A DNA stretch of 29,935 nt from CAWHOW01 sp050013795 (GTDB lineage Bacteria > Bacteroidota > Bacteroidia > Bacteroidales > CG2-30-32-10), in the NCBI GenBank assembly GCA_050013795.1, contig JBEKEO010000044.1:1-29935 (forward strand), in the 5' to 3' direction. A program made the translations under genes and the position numbers. A model generated the notes under the pieces. It was given only the letters and a program-made list of their open reading frames with translations. It was not told where the DNA came from and did not search any database. Below, in pieces: positions 8,793-16,394 of the stretch; positions within the stretch are counted from its first letter, which is position 1; each line of letters opens with the position of its first letter.

Positions 8793-9212
8793 AGTCAAGA
8801 CTTTCGTTGCGAGAGTCATGACTATTATCACGACAGACATGACTATCATCATGTAAGTCATGACTATTATTGTGAAAGTCTTGACTAATACTCTTATAGT
8901 CTTGACTATCATCGTGAAAGGCATGACTATTATTGTGAAAGTCTTAACTTTTATCATGACAGTCTTGACTACCATCACGAAAGTCATGACTGTGAAGACG
9001 AAAATTTAAGGTTTCGCAATGAAAAGTTAAGGTTATGCGGCAATAAGGAATGATTACATGATGAAATATTCGCTTTACGTGATGAAAGCTTTTGCTCCTG
9101 AAATGAAAAGTTTTATTTGCGTAATGAAATGTTAGCGCTTAGTTGTGAAAGGATGATTTTGTGAAACAAAATAACTGCGTTTCTTGATGAAATTTGATAA
9201 TTTTGTGAGGAT
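8793..9212. repeat. Array of twenty 21-bp units in one unbroken register; first ten with AGTC-N2-GACT cores
   Basis: Units begin every 21 bases at 8793, 8814, 8835 and so on to 9192, with no insertion or deletion. In units 1-10 (8793-9002) the core is AGTCWWGACT, exact in seven of ten and one mismatch in the others, followed by about ATYATYRTGAA. In units 11-20 (9003-9212) the core is lost, but most units keep a terminal RTGAA and a T-rich centre. There are no spacers, so it is not a CRISPR array. It fills the gap between divergent genes (8741 leftward, 9229 rightward). All three plus-strand frames contain stops. The outer AGTC..GACT inverted repeat and the 21-bp spacing (two helical turns) would fit binding sites on one face of the DNA; this is inference. 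Confidence 0.85.
9198..9205 (+). promoter_or_regulatory. Bacteroidota -7 promoter element inside the last 21-bp unit
   Basis: The sequence TAATTTTG matches TAnnTTTG and lies 23 bases before the ATG at 9229. No TTTG box sits at the usual -33 distance. Its position inside the array means the array could affect this promoter directly. Confidence 0.5.
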
Positions 9213-9228
9213 ATAATTAGGTGTGGGT

Positions 9229-10605
9229 ATGAAAAAAATATACATTGTAATAATACTTGCCATTATTGGATTGAAAGCAAATGCCCAATACACCATACTA
9301 TTGAATTTTGATTCTGCAAATGGCAGTAATCCTTATGGCTCGCTTATTTATGATGGAACCTATTTATATGGAATGACAAGTCTAGGGGGCACATATAATG
9401 ATGGAACTATATTTAAAATAAAGCCTGATGGTAGCAACTATGCAAAATTATTAGATTTTGCTGGCGCTACAAATGGGAAAAGTCCTGCCGGCTCTCTTAT
9501 TTCTGACAGCAATTTTTTGTATGGAATGACAGGGGAAGGTGGTATACATGGTGCCGGAACTATATTTAAAATAAAACCTGATGGCAGCAATTATGTAAAA
9601 CTATTAGATTTTAATGGCACAAATGGAAATGGTGCGACTGGTTCTCTTATTTATGATGGTACTTTTCTTTATGGAATGACGGGGATAGGAGGTGCATACG
9701 ATGATGGCACTATTTTTAAAATTATGCCCGATGGCAGCAGTTATGTAAAACTATTAGATTTTAATGATACAAACGGAATGCGTCCTTATGGTTCACTTAT
9801 TTATGATGGAACTTTTCTGTATGGGATGACATCGAATGGTGATACTACAGGTATGGGTGTTGGTTTTGGCACTGCCTTTAAAATAAAGCCCGATGGTAGT
9901 AATTATGTAAGATTAATATACTTTTCTTTTACAAATGGAGGTACGCCTTATGGTTCACTTATTTCTGATGGAACTTTTCTGTATGGAATGACATCAGCTG
10001 GAAGCGACGCAAATGATAATGGGACTATATTTAAAATAAAGCCCGATGGCAGCAATTATGTAGAACTATTAGACTTTAATGATACAAACGGAAGTTATCC
10101 TTTTTTTGGCTCACTTATTGCCGATAGCGCCTTTCTATATGGAATGACAGAGCGAGGTGGCATTCATAATGTCGGTGCTATATTTAAAATAAAGCCCGAT
10201 GGTAGTAATTATGTAAAACTATTAGACTTTAATAATACAAATGGAAATAGCCCTGCTGGTTCTCTTATTTCTGATGGAACTTTTTTATACGGAATGACAA
10301 AGATTGGTGGCGCTAATGCTGATGGTGTAGTTTTTAAACTTGCAATACAAGGAGCAGGTATAAAAGAAATTAACGAAAACAATAGTATTGTAGTTTATCC
10401 CAACCCTACTTCAAATACTCTAATAATAGAAAGCCCTCAGAAAGCAGTAATAGAAATAACCAACATACAAGGACAACTAATAAAAGTCATCCCTACGAAT
10501 GCTATCAAAACAAACATAAATGTTTCTTCATTTCCAAGTGGTGTTTATATAGTACAAGTTAAAAGTGATAAGGTTTATAAAGTTGGAAAGTTTGTGAAAG
10601 AGTAA
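9229..10605 (+). CDS. Secreted beta-propeller-like repeat protein with T9SS type A sorting domain
   Basis: The 458-residue protein has a signal peptide (MKKIYIVIILAIIGLKANAQ, cleaved near residue 20), seven repeats of about 50 residues, and a T9SS sorting domain. Each repeat holds GSLIxDGTFLYGMT, GGxxxDGTIFKIKPDGSNY and VKLLDFN; the LYGMT motif recurs near 47, 97, 147, 197, 251, 303 and 353. This matches the repeat known as Gloeo_Verruco (TIGR03803), and seven copies would suit a seven-bladed propeller (inference). The sorting domain (about 378-458) has VVYPNPTSNTLIIE, IEITNIQGQLIKV, FPSGVYIVQV and the end KFVKE. I chose ATG 9229 over GTG 9223 because it begins the signal peptide and suits the nearby -7 box. 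The function of the surface protein is unknown. Confidence 0.85.
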   Translation: MKKIYIVIILAIIGLKANAQYTILLNFDSANGSNPYGSLIYDGTYLYGMTSLGGTYNDGTIFKIKPDGSNYAKLLDFAGATNGKSPAGSLISDSNFLYGMTGEGGIHGAGTIFKIKPDGSNYVKLLDFNGTNGNGATGSLIYDGTFLYGMTGIGGAYDDGTIFKIMPDGSSYVKLLDFNDTNGMRPYGSLIYDGTFLYGMTSNGDTTGMGVGFGTAFKIKPDGSNYVRLIYFSFTNGGTPYGSLISDGTFLYGMTSAGSDANDNGTIFKIKPDGSNYVELLDFNDTNGSYPFFGSLIADSAFLYGMTERGGIHNVGAIFKIKPDGSNYVKLLDFNNTNGNSPAGSLISDGTFLYGMTKIGGANADGVVFKLAIQGAGIKEINENNSIVVYPNPTSNTLIIESPQKAVIEITNIQGQLIKVIPTNAIKTNINVSSFPSGVYIVQVKSDKVYKVGKFVKE

Positions 10606-10635
10606 GCAAGCAGATTGTCAATTTGAGATGTACAA

Positions 10636-11619
10636 ATGAAACCCGCTCAAAATAAAAATGCAATAAAAAAAAGCGCTTTAATCAATCCGAAAAAGGAAAA
10701 TAGTTTTAGCGTTTACCTTATTATTGCTTTTTGTTTCCCTGTGCTGCTTTACCTGCAAACGGTTAATTATGGGTTCACTTATTTTGATGATAATGGAATT
10801 ATAGCAGAGAATATCAATTTCCTGAAGCATTTCAGCAATGCGTTTCATGCATTCCTGATAAACACAAGCGCCTTCTATCGCCCCATGCAAACGGTATCGT
10901 ATATGATAGATATACAGTTGTCGGGAGCGAAGAGTACGTGGATGTTCCACCTGTCGAATGTATTGTTGTTGGGTTTAATTGCAACTTCGCTTTTTATTTT
11001 GCTCAGGCGCTTATCAATTCCGCCCAAATTAGCGTTAACGGGAGCGCTCATCTATTCCGTTCACCCGCTGTTCGTATCTGCCATAGCATGGATACCGGCA
11101 AGAGGAGATATGCAGCTTACACTTTTTTCATTATTGGCGTTTATCTTTTTCATTGACTTTCTTCAAAAAGGAAAGCTGAAATACATGTTCCTGAACTGGG
11201 CGGCATTTACAATAGCTCTGTTTTGTAAAGAAACAGCAGCATTTCTTCCTTTCCTGTTCATTATATATTTATTTACCATTCACAAAGGGAAGCGCTTTGA
11301 AAAGAAATATCTGTATAATGCTTTGCTTTATGGCGTTTCAGGAATAATCTGGTTCTGGATGCGTACTAAAGCCATTGGCGATTTCTCAGACCACGATGCT
11401 GTATTCGGATTGACTGCATTTCTTGCAAGTTTGAGGGTAATACCCGAATCACTAGCGAAGTTCTTCTTGCCCTTTTTTAACGAACCAAATCCGGGTTTTT
11501 CTGTTTTTAAAACGCTGGCAGGAATAGTGATCATAGTACTAATCGTTATTGTATTTTTCAAGAACAAGCAAAGGTTAAAGAAAGAACTTTTGTTTTGTCT
11601 TTGCTGTTTATCCCGCTGA
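10636..11619 (+). CDS. Multi-pass membrane glycosyltransferase-like protein, N-terminal half of a probably split gene
   Basis: The 327-residue product has about eight hydrophobic segments. Its N-terminal half shows the pattern of PMT/TMTC-like membrane glycosyltransferases that carry C-terminal TPRs: NYGFTYFDDNGII with the paired Asp near residue 52, FYRPMQTVSYMID, FHLSNVLLLG, and VHPLFVSAIAWIPARGD (about 137-153). Such enzymes use lipid-linked sugars at the membrane (family knowledge; the substrate here is unknown). The frame ends at TGA 11617-11619 in a run of odd residues (LLFCLCCLSR), while the next frame continues with a hydrophobic segment and TPRs. The two ORFs overlap by 25 bases with a -1 offset. 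It is therefore probably the front part of a gene broken by a frameshift, perhaps with a small deletion. Confidence 0.7.
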   Translation: MKPAQNKNAIKKSALINPKKENSFSVYLIIAFCFPVLLYLQTVNYGFTYFDDNGIIAENINFLKHFSNAFHAFLINTSAFYRPMQTVSYMIDIQLSGAKSTWMFHLSNVLLLGLIATSLFILLRRLSIPPKLALTGALIYSVHPLFVSAIAWIPARGDMQLTLFSLLAFIFFIDFLQKGKLKYMFLNWAAFTIALFCKETAAFLPFLFIIYLFTIHKGKRFEKKYLYNALLYGVSGIIWFWMRTKAIGDFSDHDAVFGLTAFLASLRVIPESLAKFFLPFFNEPNPGFSVFKTLAGIVIIVLIVIVFFKNKQRLKKELLFCLCCLSR

Positions 11620-12269
11620 TAGGGATATTGATTTTTGTTCTATTTATTCTTCCCAAGAAATGGTTGGTTAAGGGCGATATTAAAATATCGTGGTTGCCGG
11701 TTGTTGTTTTTATATATCTGTGTTCTTTCACCTTTATCAAGTCACAGTCTTATTCCGATCCGATGACCTTTTACAATTCGGCAATTTCTCACAACTCTAA
11801 TTCGGGCATGGCATACTGCAACAGGGGCATTTTAAAAATCAACAAAAGTGATTTTCAGGGGGCTCTTGATGATTTTAATAAGGCAATTGCACTTAATCAG
11901 AACTACTCCGAAGCATACAACAACAGGGGTACTGCAAAATCATATCTGGAAGATAAACAAGGTGCTCTCGGGGATTATAATAAGGCAATTATTCTTAATC
12001 CGGATTATGCCGATGCCTATAACAACAGGGGTATAGCAAAAGCAAACATGGGTGATAACACAGGAGCTGAAGAAGATTTTACTAAAGCTATCGCTGTTTT
12101 CCCAAACCATCCGGATGCCTATTATAACAGGGCCATTGCCAGGTTTTCATTAAAGGATTTCAAGGCTGCAATTGCGGATTGTGACTTTCTGCTGGAACTG
12201 AATCCAAATGATGAAAAAGCATCGGGCATAAAAGCCGCAGCGCTGCAAGAACTTAAAAAAGAAAAATAA
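11595..12269 (+). CDS. Membrane segments plus TPR repeats, C-terminal half of the split gene
   Basis: This frame is open from before 11595; the TTG at 11595 is the formal start but is probably not a natural one. The 224-residue product has two hydrophobic segments (LLFIPLIGILIFVLFIL and WLPVVVFIYLCSFTFI), then SYSDPMTFYNSAIS, then four TPR units of 34 residues. The units start at AYCNRGI, AYNNRGTAK, AYNNRGIAK and AYYNRAIAR. This is what follows the catalytic half in TMTC-like membrane glycosyltransferases (known architecture). It could be a pseudogene remnant, the second half of a gene read by -1 frameshifting, or a real gene damaged only by a sequencing error. The TPR part shows no stops and looks well preserved. 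Confidence 0.6.
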   Translation: MSLLFIPLIGILIFVLFILPKKWLVKGDIKISWLPVVVFIYLCSFTFIKSQSYSDPMTFYNSAISHNSNSGMAYCNRGILKINKSDFQGALDDFNKAIALNQNYSEAYNNRGTAKSYLEDKQGALGDYNKAIILNPDYADAYNNRGIAKANMGDNTGAEEDFTKAIAVFPNHPDAYYNRAIARFSLKDFKAAIADCDFLLELNPNDEKASGIKAAALQELKKEK

Positions 12270-12323
12270 TTAATCAGTTGAGATTGTTTTTCGTAAATTG
12301 CAGGGCATAAAAATTAATAATTA

Positions 12324-12520
12324 ATGTTACGCACTAACAATAAAAGTGAGATTCCTCACTCCGTTCGGAATGCCAATTGCATTTATTAAAGAGGGGCAGG
12401 AGCGGGGCGGCTATGCCGCCCCGCTCCTGCCCCTGCCTCACCCACAAACAGTGTCATTCCGAATGGAACGCAGTGGAATGAGGAATCTAAAGCACGGAAA
12501 AATACAATTGTGCGTAACAT
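12324..12520. mobile_element. MITE-like palindromic element, 197 bp, with 11-bp perfect terminal inverted repeats
   Basis: The left end ATGTTACGCAC (12324-12334) and right end GTGCGTAACAT (12510-12520) are perfect inverted copies. Inside is a second inverted pair: AGATTCCTCA...TTCGGAATG at 12349-12372 against its complement at 12455-12488, with about 10 bases missing on the left. At the centre is a 20-bp GC-rich hairpin. No transposase is encoded. Similar TTAATAATTA and TTAATAACTA strings flank the two ends and could be a decayed target duplication. A 62-codon ORF inside is an artefact of the palindrome. Confidence 0.7.
12392..12434. repeat. Perfect 20-bp GC-rich hairpin with a 3-base loop
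   Basis: Bases 12392-12411 pair without mismatch with 12415-12434 around the loop TAT. The arms are almost all G and C in an AT-rich region. No T-run follows, so it is not a standard terminator. It forms the centre of the MITE-like element. Confidence 0.85.
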
Positions 12521-12554
12521 CAGTTAATAACTAAATAACCAACAAATTAATAAT

Positions 12555-13844
12555 ATGAAATACCAACCTATCAATCCGCAACTGTTTGTGCAAAACAGAA
12601 GCCGTTTTACCAAAGAAATGAAGCCAAATTCATTGGCAATATTTAACTCTAATGACGACATGCCTCGCAATGGCGACCAGGATTTTCCTTTCAGGCAGAA
12701 CTCCGACTTCTTCTATCTAACTGGCATTGACCAGGCAAAAAGCGTGTTATTCATATTCCCCGATTGCCCTCTTGAAAAATACCGAGAAGCATTATTCCTT
12801 GAAGAAACCAATGAGCATATTGCAATATGGTATGGGAAAAAGTATTCAAAGGAAGAAGCAATAGCAGTTTCGGGAATCAAGAATGTTTTCTGGCTTGATA
12901 CCTTGGATGGAGCAATTAAAGAAGTAATGGCTGCCTGCGAATATGTTTACCTGAATGCCAATGAAAACCCGAAATATTCAAATCCTGTTCCTTACCGCGA
13001 TATTCGCTTTAACGAGGATCTGACAAAGAAATTCCCGGCGCATAAATATGAACGTGCTAACCCGATTGTGTGCAAACTTCGTATGGTGAAATCGGATATA
13101 GAAATTGATTTGACAAAGGAAGCTATCAGCATCACGGATAAAGCATTCAGAAGAATACTTAGCTTTACTAAACCGGGTGTAATGGAGTATGAAGTGGAAG
13201 CAGAAATCACTCACGAATTTATCCGCAACCGTGCTAATGGTCATGCCTATTATCCTATTGTTGCTTCAGGCAAAGGCGCCTGTGTACTTCATTATATTGA
13301 GAACAACAAAGAATGCAAGTACGGCGATCTCATGCTTCTTGACTTTGGCGCCGAATATGCCAACTATGCTGCCGACCTTAGTCGCACTATTCCAGTGAAC
13401 GGGAAATTTACTCCACGCCAGAAAGAAGTTTACAATGCCTGTCTGCGCGTGATGAAAGCTGCTATTAAACACCTTGTTCCCGGAACTACCATTGATAAAT
13501 ATCATGCTGAAGTATGCAAGATAATGGAAAAGGAACTTATTGGATTAGGTCTTTTTACGGCAGAAGATGTGAAGAAACAGGACCTTGCAAAACCAATGTA
13601 TTTCAAGTATTACATGCATGGCACTTCTCATTTCATCGGACTTGATGTGCATGATGTTGGCACCCGGCAGGACATCATTAAACCCGGGATGCTTTTTTCC
13701 TGCGAGCCTGGTATTTATATACAGGAAGAAGGCATCGGAATAAGGATAGAGAACGATATTCTCACAACCGAGAATGGCAATATTGATTTAATGGCCGGTA
13801 TTCCAATTGAAGTGGAAGAGATAGAAAAACTAATGAAGAAATAG
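12555..13844 (+). CDS. pepP: Xaa-Pro aminopeptidase (aminopeptidase P, M24B family)
   Basis: The 429-residue cytoplasmic metallopeptidase removes an N-terminal residue that precedes proline. The N-terminal aminopeptidase P domain (about 1-135) shows MPRNGDQDFPFRQNSDFFYL and TGIDQ. The C-terminal pita-bread domain (about 175-420) has the expected metal ligands: D263 (LLDFGAEY), D274 (YAADLSRT), H359 (HGTSHFIG), E384 (CEPGIYIQ) and E399 (IRIEND). H246 (LHYIEN) and H366 (DVHDVG) match catalytic histidines of the family. The length is typical for the prokaryotic PepP branch. It stands alone, with the MITE-like element upstream and the pgi promoter downstream. No strong promoter box was found, so the inserted element may have separated it from an older one. 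Confidence 0.93.
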   Translation: MKYQPINPQLFVQNRSRFTKEMKPNSLAIFNSNDDMPRNGDQDFPFRQNSDFFYLTGIDQAKSVLFIFPDCPLEKYREALFLEETNEHIAIWYGKKYSKEEAIAVSGIKNVFWLDTLDGAIKEVMAACEYVYLNANENPKYSNPVPYRDIRFNEDLTKKFPAHKYERANPIVCKLRMVKSDIEIDLTKEAISITDKAFRRILSFTKPGVMEYEVEAEITHEFIRNRANGHAYYPIVASGKGACVLHYIENNKECKYGDLMLLDFGAEYANYAADLSRTIPVNGKFTPRQKEVYNACLRVMKAAIKHLVPGTTIDKYHAEVCKIMEKELIGLGLFTAEDVKKQDLAKPMYFKYYMHGTSHFIGLDVHDVGTRQDIIKPGMLFSCEPGIYIQEEGIGIRIENDILTTENGNIDLMAGIPIEVEEIEKLMKK

Positions 13845-13873
13845 TTTTTGCCTTACAATTTCGCTATTCATAT

Positions 13874-13881
13874 TACCTTTG
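13874..13881 (+). promoter_or_regulatory. Bacteroidota promoter for pgi, overlapped by a 7-bp inverted repeat
   Basis: TACCTTTG (13874-13881) matches TAnnTTTG, and a TTTG lies at 13847-13850, 23 bases upstream, slightly farther than usual. CCTTTGT (13876-13882) and ACAAAGG (13892-13898) form a perfect inverted repeat over the -7 box and the likely start of transcription, so a repressor could bind here. This is inference. Confidence 0.6.
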
Positions 13882-13916
13882 TAGGAGCATCACAAAGGAT
13901 ATAATATATTCTATTT

Positions 13917-15260
13917 ATGAAAAACATCAGCATTGATATTAGTAAAACGTTTGGTTTTATTTCTAAAGAAGAAATATACTCATTGCAGACGGAGGTTAGT
14001 AAATGCCATAGTGCATTGCTTGAAAAGACAGGCAAGGGCAATGATTTTCTGGGATGGGTTCATTTGCCCACATCTGTTGACCAGCAATTAATAATCAAGA
14101 TTAAAGCCGATGCTCAATTGATAAATGATATTGCCGATACTGTTATTGTTATTGGCATTGGCGGTTCTTATCTTGGTGCAAGAGCGGTGATAGATGCATT
14201 GTCAAATCCTTTCAATGCTTTTAAAAAAGACAAGAAGCATGCGAATATCATATACGCAGGAAATAATATCAGCGAGGATTATCATGCAGAACTATTGGAA
14301 TTGCTTGATGAAAAAGATTATGCTGTTATTGTTATTTCTAAATCAGGAACTACTACAGAACCGGCTATAGCATTCCGTTTGCTGAAGAATCATCTTGAAA
14401 AGAAGTATGGAAAGGAAAAAGCAAGTCAGCGAATTTTTGCTATTACTGACAAAGCAAAAGGAGCACTGAAAAAACTGGCAACAAAGGAAGGCTACACTAC
14501 TTATGACATTCCAGATGATGTTGGCGGCAGGTATTCTGTATTAACGCCTGTTGGACTTCTGCCAATTGCTGTTGCAGGTATTGACATAAGTAAACTTATA
14601 GCAGGTTCAGCCTCGGCTGAAAAAGAAATTTGCAGGTCATCCGATCTGGATAAAAATCCTGCAGCTATTTATGCCGCTGTCCGTAATGTATTATATAAAA
14701 AAGGGAAACAATTAGAGATACTTGCTAATTATCAGCCTTACCTTCAATATTTCACAGAATGGTGGAAACAGCTTTATGGTGAAAGTGAAGGGAAAGAGAA
14801 TAAAGGAATATTTCCTGCCGGAGTAAATTTCACTGCCGATCTGCATTCTATGGGACAATACATTCAGGAAGGTTTGCGTAATATTTTTGAAACGGTTATC
14901 TCTATTGAAAAGTCCAACAAACAATTAACCATTCCAACTGATAAAGAAAACCTCGACGGGCTTAATTTCCTTGCAGGAAAAAACATGCAGGATGTAAATA
15001 ATATGGCAGAACTTGGAACTATGATTGCGCATGTAGATGGGAATGTTCCAAACATTAAAATTACTATCTCTCACCTGAATGAGGAATGTATTGGTGAGCT
15101 TATCTATTTCTTTGAATTTGCCTGCGGGCTTAGTGGGTATTTGCTTGGTGTAAACCCTTTCGATCAGCCGGGTGTGGAAGCATATAAAAACAATATGTTT
15201 GCATTACTGGATAAGCCTGGATTTGAAGAACAATCGAAAAAAATAAAAGCCAGGCTCTGA
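13917..15260 (+). CDS. pgi: Glucose-6-phosphate isomerase
   Basis: The 447-residue cytoplasmic enzyme converts glucose-6-phosphate and fructose-6-phosphate in glycolysis and gluconeogenesis. It has the two SIS sugar-phosphate domains, with VIGIGGSYLGARA (78-90), VISKSGTTTEPA (139-150), DDVGGRYSVLTPVGLLP (200-216), the catalytic QYIQEG segment, and the C-terminal signature GVNPFDQPGVEAYK. The length is that of the short bacterial type (about 450 residues). The stop overlaps the next start by one base (TGATG), so the following lipoprotein gene is probably translationally coupled. Its own promoter lies about 36 bases upstream. Confidence 0.96.
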   Translation: MKNISIDISKTFGFISKEEIYSLQTEVSKCHSALLEKTGKGNDFLGWVHLPTSVDQQLIIKIKADAQLINDIADTVIVIGIGGSYLGARAVIDALSNPFNAFKKDKKHANIIYAGNNISEDYHAELLELLDEKDYAVIVISKSGTTTEPAIAFRLLKNHLEKKYGKEKASQRIFAITDKAKGALKKLATKEGYTTYDIPDDVGGRYSVLTPVGLLPIAVAGIDISKLIAGSASAEKEICRSSDLDKNPAAIYAAVRNVLYKKGKQLEILANYQPYLQYFTEWWKQLYGESEGKENKGIFPAGVNFTADLHSMGQYIQEGLRNIFETVISIEKSNKQLTIPTDKENLDGLNFLAGKNMQDVNNMAELGTMIAHVDGNVPNIKITISHLNEECIGELIYFFEFACGLSGYLLGVNPFDQPGVEAYKNNMFALLDKPGFEEQSKKIKARL

Positions 15261-15922
15261 TGAAATCAATTTCAGCTTTAAAATATATTTGGGTTATTAT
15301 TGGCTTTTCACTCCTCCAGTTTTCTTGCAACACAGCACCAAAAAAAGCTCAGGACAATGTTCTTACTTTTAAGTTAGAGGTTCCTCAAAATGCGTCTTCG
15401 ACAAATACAAAATTCGAACCCAAGGAGTACACTATGTCTTTGCAGGGAGCTTTTGTTATGAACGGGGAGAACTCAGGACTTAACCTCAGCTGGTTTTATA
15501 GAGAAAGTGATGTAAAAAAGATTAACCTTAATATATTTTTGCCTAGCGGACCTAAGTTTAAAGTCTGGGTTAAAAAGGAACCGGATGTAATTTATACAAT
15601 ACCGACTCTTCCCTTTACAATATCTTCTTCTGATAATAAAGGATCGGATACGCTGGCCGAAAATAAAGCCTATTTTTACATGAAAAGAGATTACACCGAT
15701 AAGCTGGGTTATATTAAGAAAACGGAATCCGTGACATTCTCTGAGTTTGCTTTTACTGTTAAAGAATTAAATTTCGACAGGAATTCAATGACAATGCGAT
15801 GTAATTTTAAAGGCTCAATTAAAAAGGAACTTAAAAAACTTTATGACGCAGATTATAGTATCTCGGGTGAGTTTTCAATAAAAGATTATCATTCCGGGAT
15901 CATGGATACAAAAGATAAGTAG
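15260..15922 (+). CDS. Lipoprotein of unknown function, coupled to pgi
   Basis: The 220-residue protein begins with a signal sequence and a lipobox ending at C23 (LLQFSC). The mature part is low in cysteine and looks beta-rich: KLEVPQN, YTMSLQGAFVMNG, GLNLSWFYRESDVKK, SGEFSIKDYHSG. I do not recognise the family. The pattern of small strands with polar turns is typical of periplasmic or outer-membrane-anchored Bacteroidota lipoproteins. Its ATG overlaps the pgi stop by one base, which suggests the two are made together, though a functional link with an isomerase of the cytoplasm is not obvious. Confidence 0.75.
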   Translation: MKSISALKYIWVIIGFSLLQFSCNTAPKKAQDNVLTFKLEVPQNASSTNTKFEPKEYTMSLQGAFVMNGENSGLNLSWFYRESDVKKINLNIFLPSGPKFKVWVKKEPDVIYTIPTLPFTISSSDNKGSDTLAENKAYFYMKRDYTDKLGYIKKTESVTFSEFAFTVKELNFDRNSMTMRCNFKGSIKKELKKLYDADYSISGEFSIKDYHSGIMDTKDK

Positions 15923-15953
15923 TGAAATTGTTTTTTTGTATAAATTAAAAAAC

Positions 15954-16373
15954 ATGCATTTTACAAAACAAATATTAAACGGTAGTATTGCTATTATATT
16001 ATCGTTATTCATTTATTCATGTTCTGGCTCACATGATAATGGAAAGAATAAACCAACTTCTGACACTATAGACACAACAAAGCATGTAAAGCAAGCTATT
16101 CCTCCACCAAGCCCGAAACAGCAAAACAAGTTTCTTATAATAAGGGGAAGTAATGTTAACCTGCGTGTATCGCCAGATTTAAATGCCATTCGCATAAAAC
16201 AATTAAAGACCAATGATACCTGTGCAATTTTAGAGCAGGGAAAAAAGGAAACTATAAATGACGCCACTGATTACTGGTATAAAGTAAGTTTCAAACACAA
16301 AGAGGGATGGATATTTGGCGCGTTCACCTCGCTTAAACTTCCTGCTGAATCAGTGAAACAAGAAAAACATTAA
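15954..16373 (+). CDS. Small lipoprotein with bacterial SH3 domain
   Basis: The 139-residue protein has a signal sequence and lipobox (LFIYSC), then a proline-rich linker (IPPPSPKQQ). A bacterial SH3 domain (SH3_3 type, about residues 60-130) follows, with GSNVNLRVSPDLNA, DTCAILEQGKKE, YWYKVSF and EGWIFGAFTSL. Such domains often bind cell-wall peptides (family knowledge). I chose ATG 15954 because it gives a clean signal sequence; an in-frame TTG at 15936 would add six residues. It lies 31 bases after the previous lipoprotein gene and 21 bases before the PGK-like gene, so it is probably part of the same transcript. Confidence 0.82.
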   Translation: MHFTKQILNGSIAIILSLFIYSCSGSHDNGKNKPTSDTIDTTKHVKQAIPPPSPKQQNKFLIIRGSNVNLRVSPDLNAIRIKQLKTNDTCAILEQGKKETINDATDYWYKVSFKHKEGWIFGAFTSLKLPAESVKQEKH

Positions 16374-16394
16374 ATAAATTTAAATTAATGTAAT

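Noticed and set aside
8760..8987. Open frame of 75 codons on the minus strand coding a hydrophobic repeat peptide
   Set aside because: It lies inside the 21-bp array, whose unit length is a multiple of three, so one frame stays open by chance. It has no promoter of its own, and the peptide is just the repeated DNA translated.
8793..9212. CRISPR array
   Set aside because: Units touch each other with no spacers, the repeat is only 21 bases and no cas gene is near.
11580..11620. Programmed -1 frameshift signal in the split gene
   Set aside because: No classic slippery heptamer was seen, and recalled relatives seem to have extra residues here, so damage or a sequencing error is more likely than programmed shifting.
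12346..12534. Open frame of 62 codons within the palindromic element
   Set aside because: It is made of the element's inverted repeats and runs over its right end. It looks like the artefact proteins often called in such repeats.
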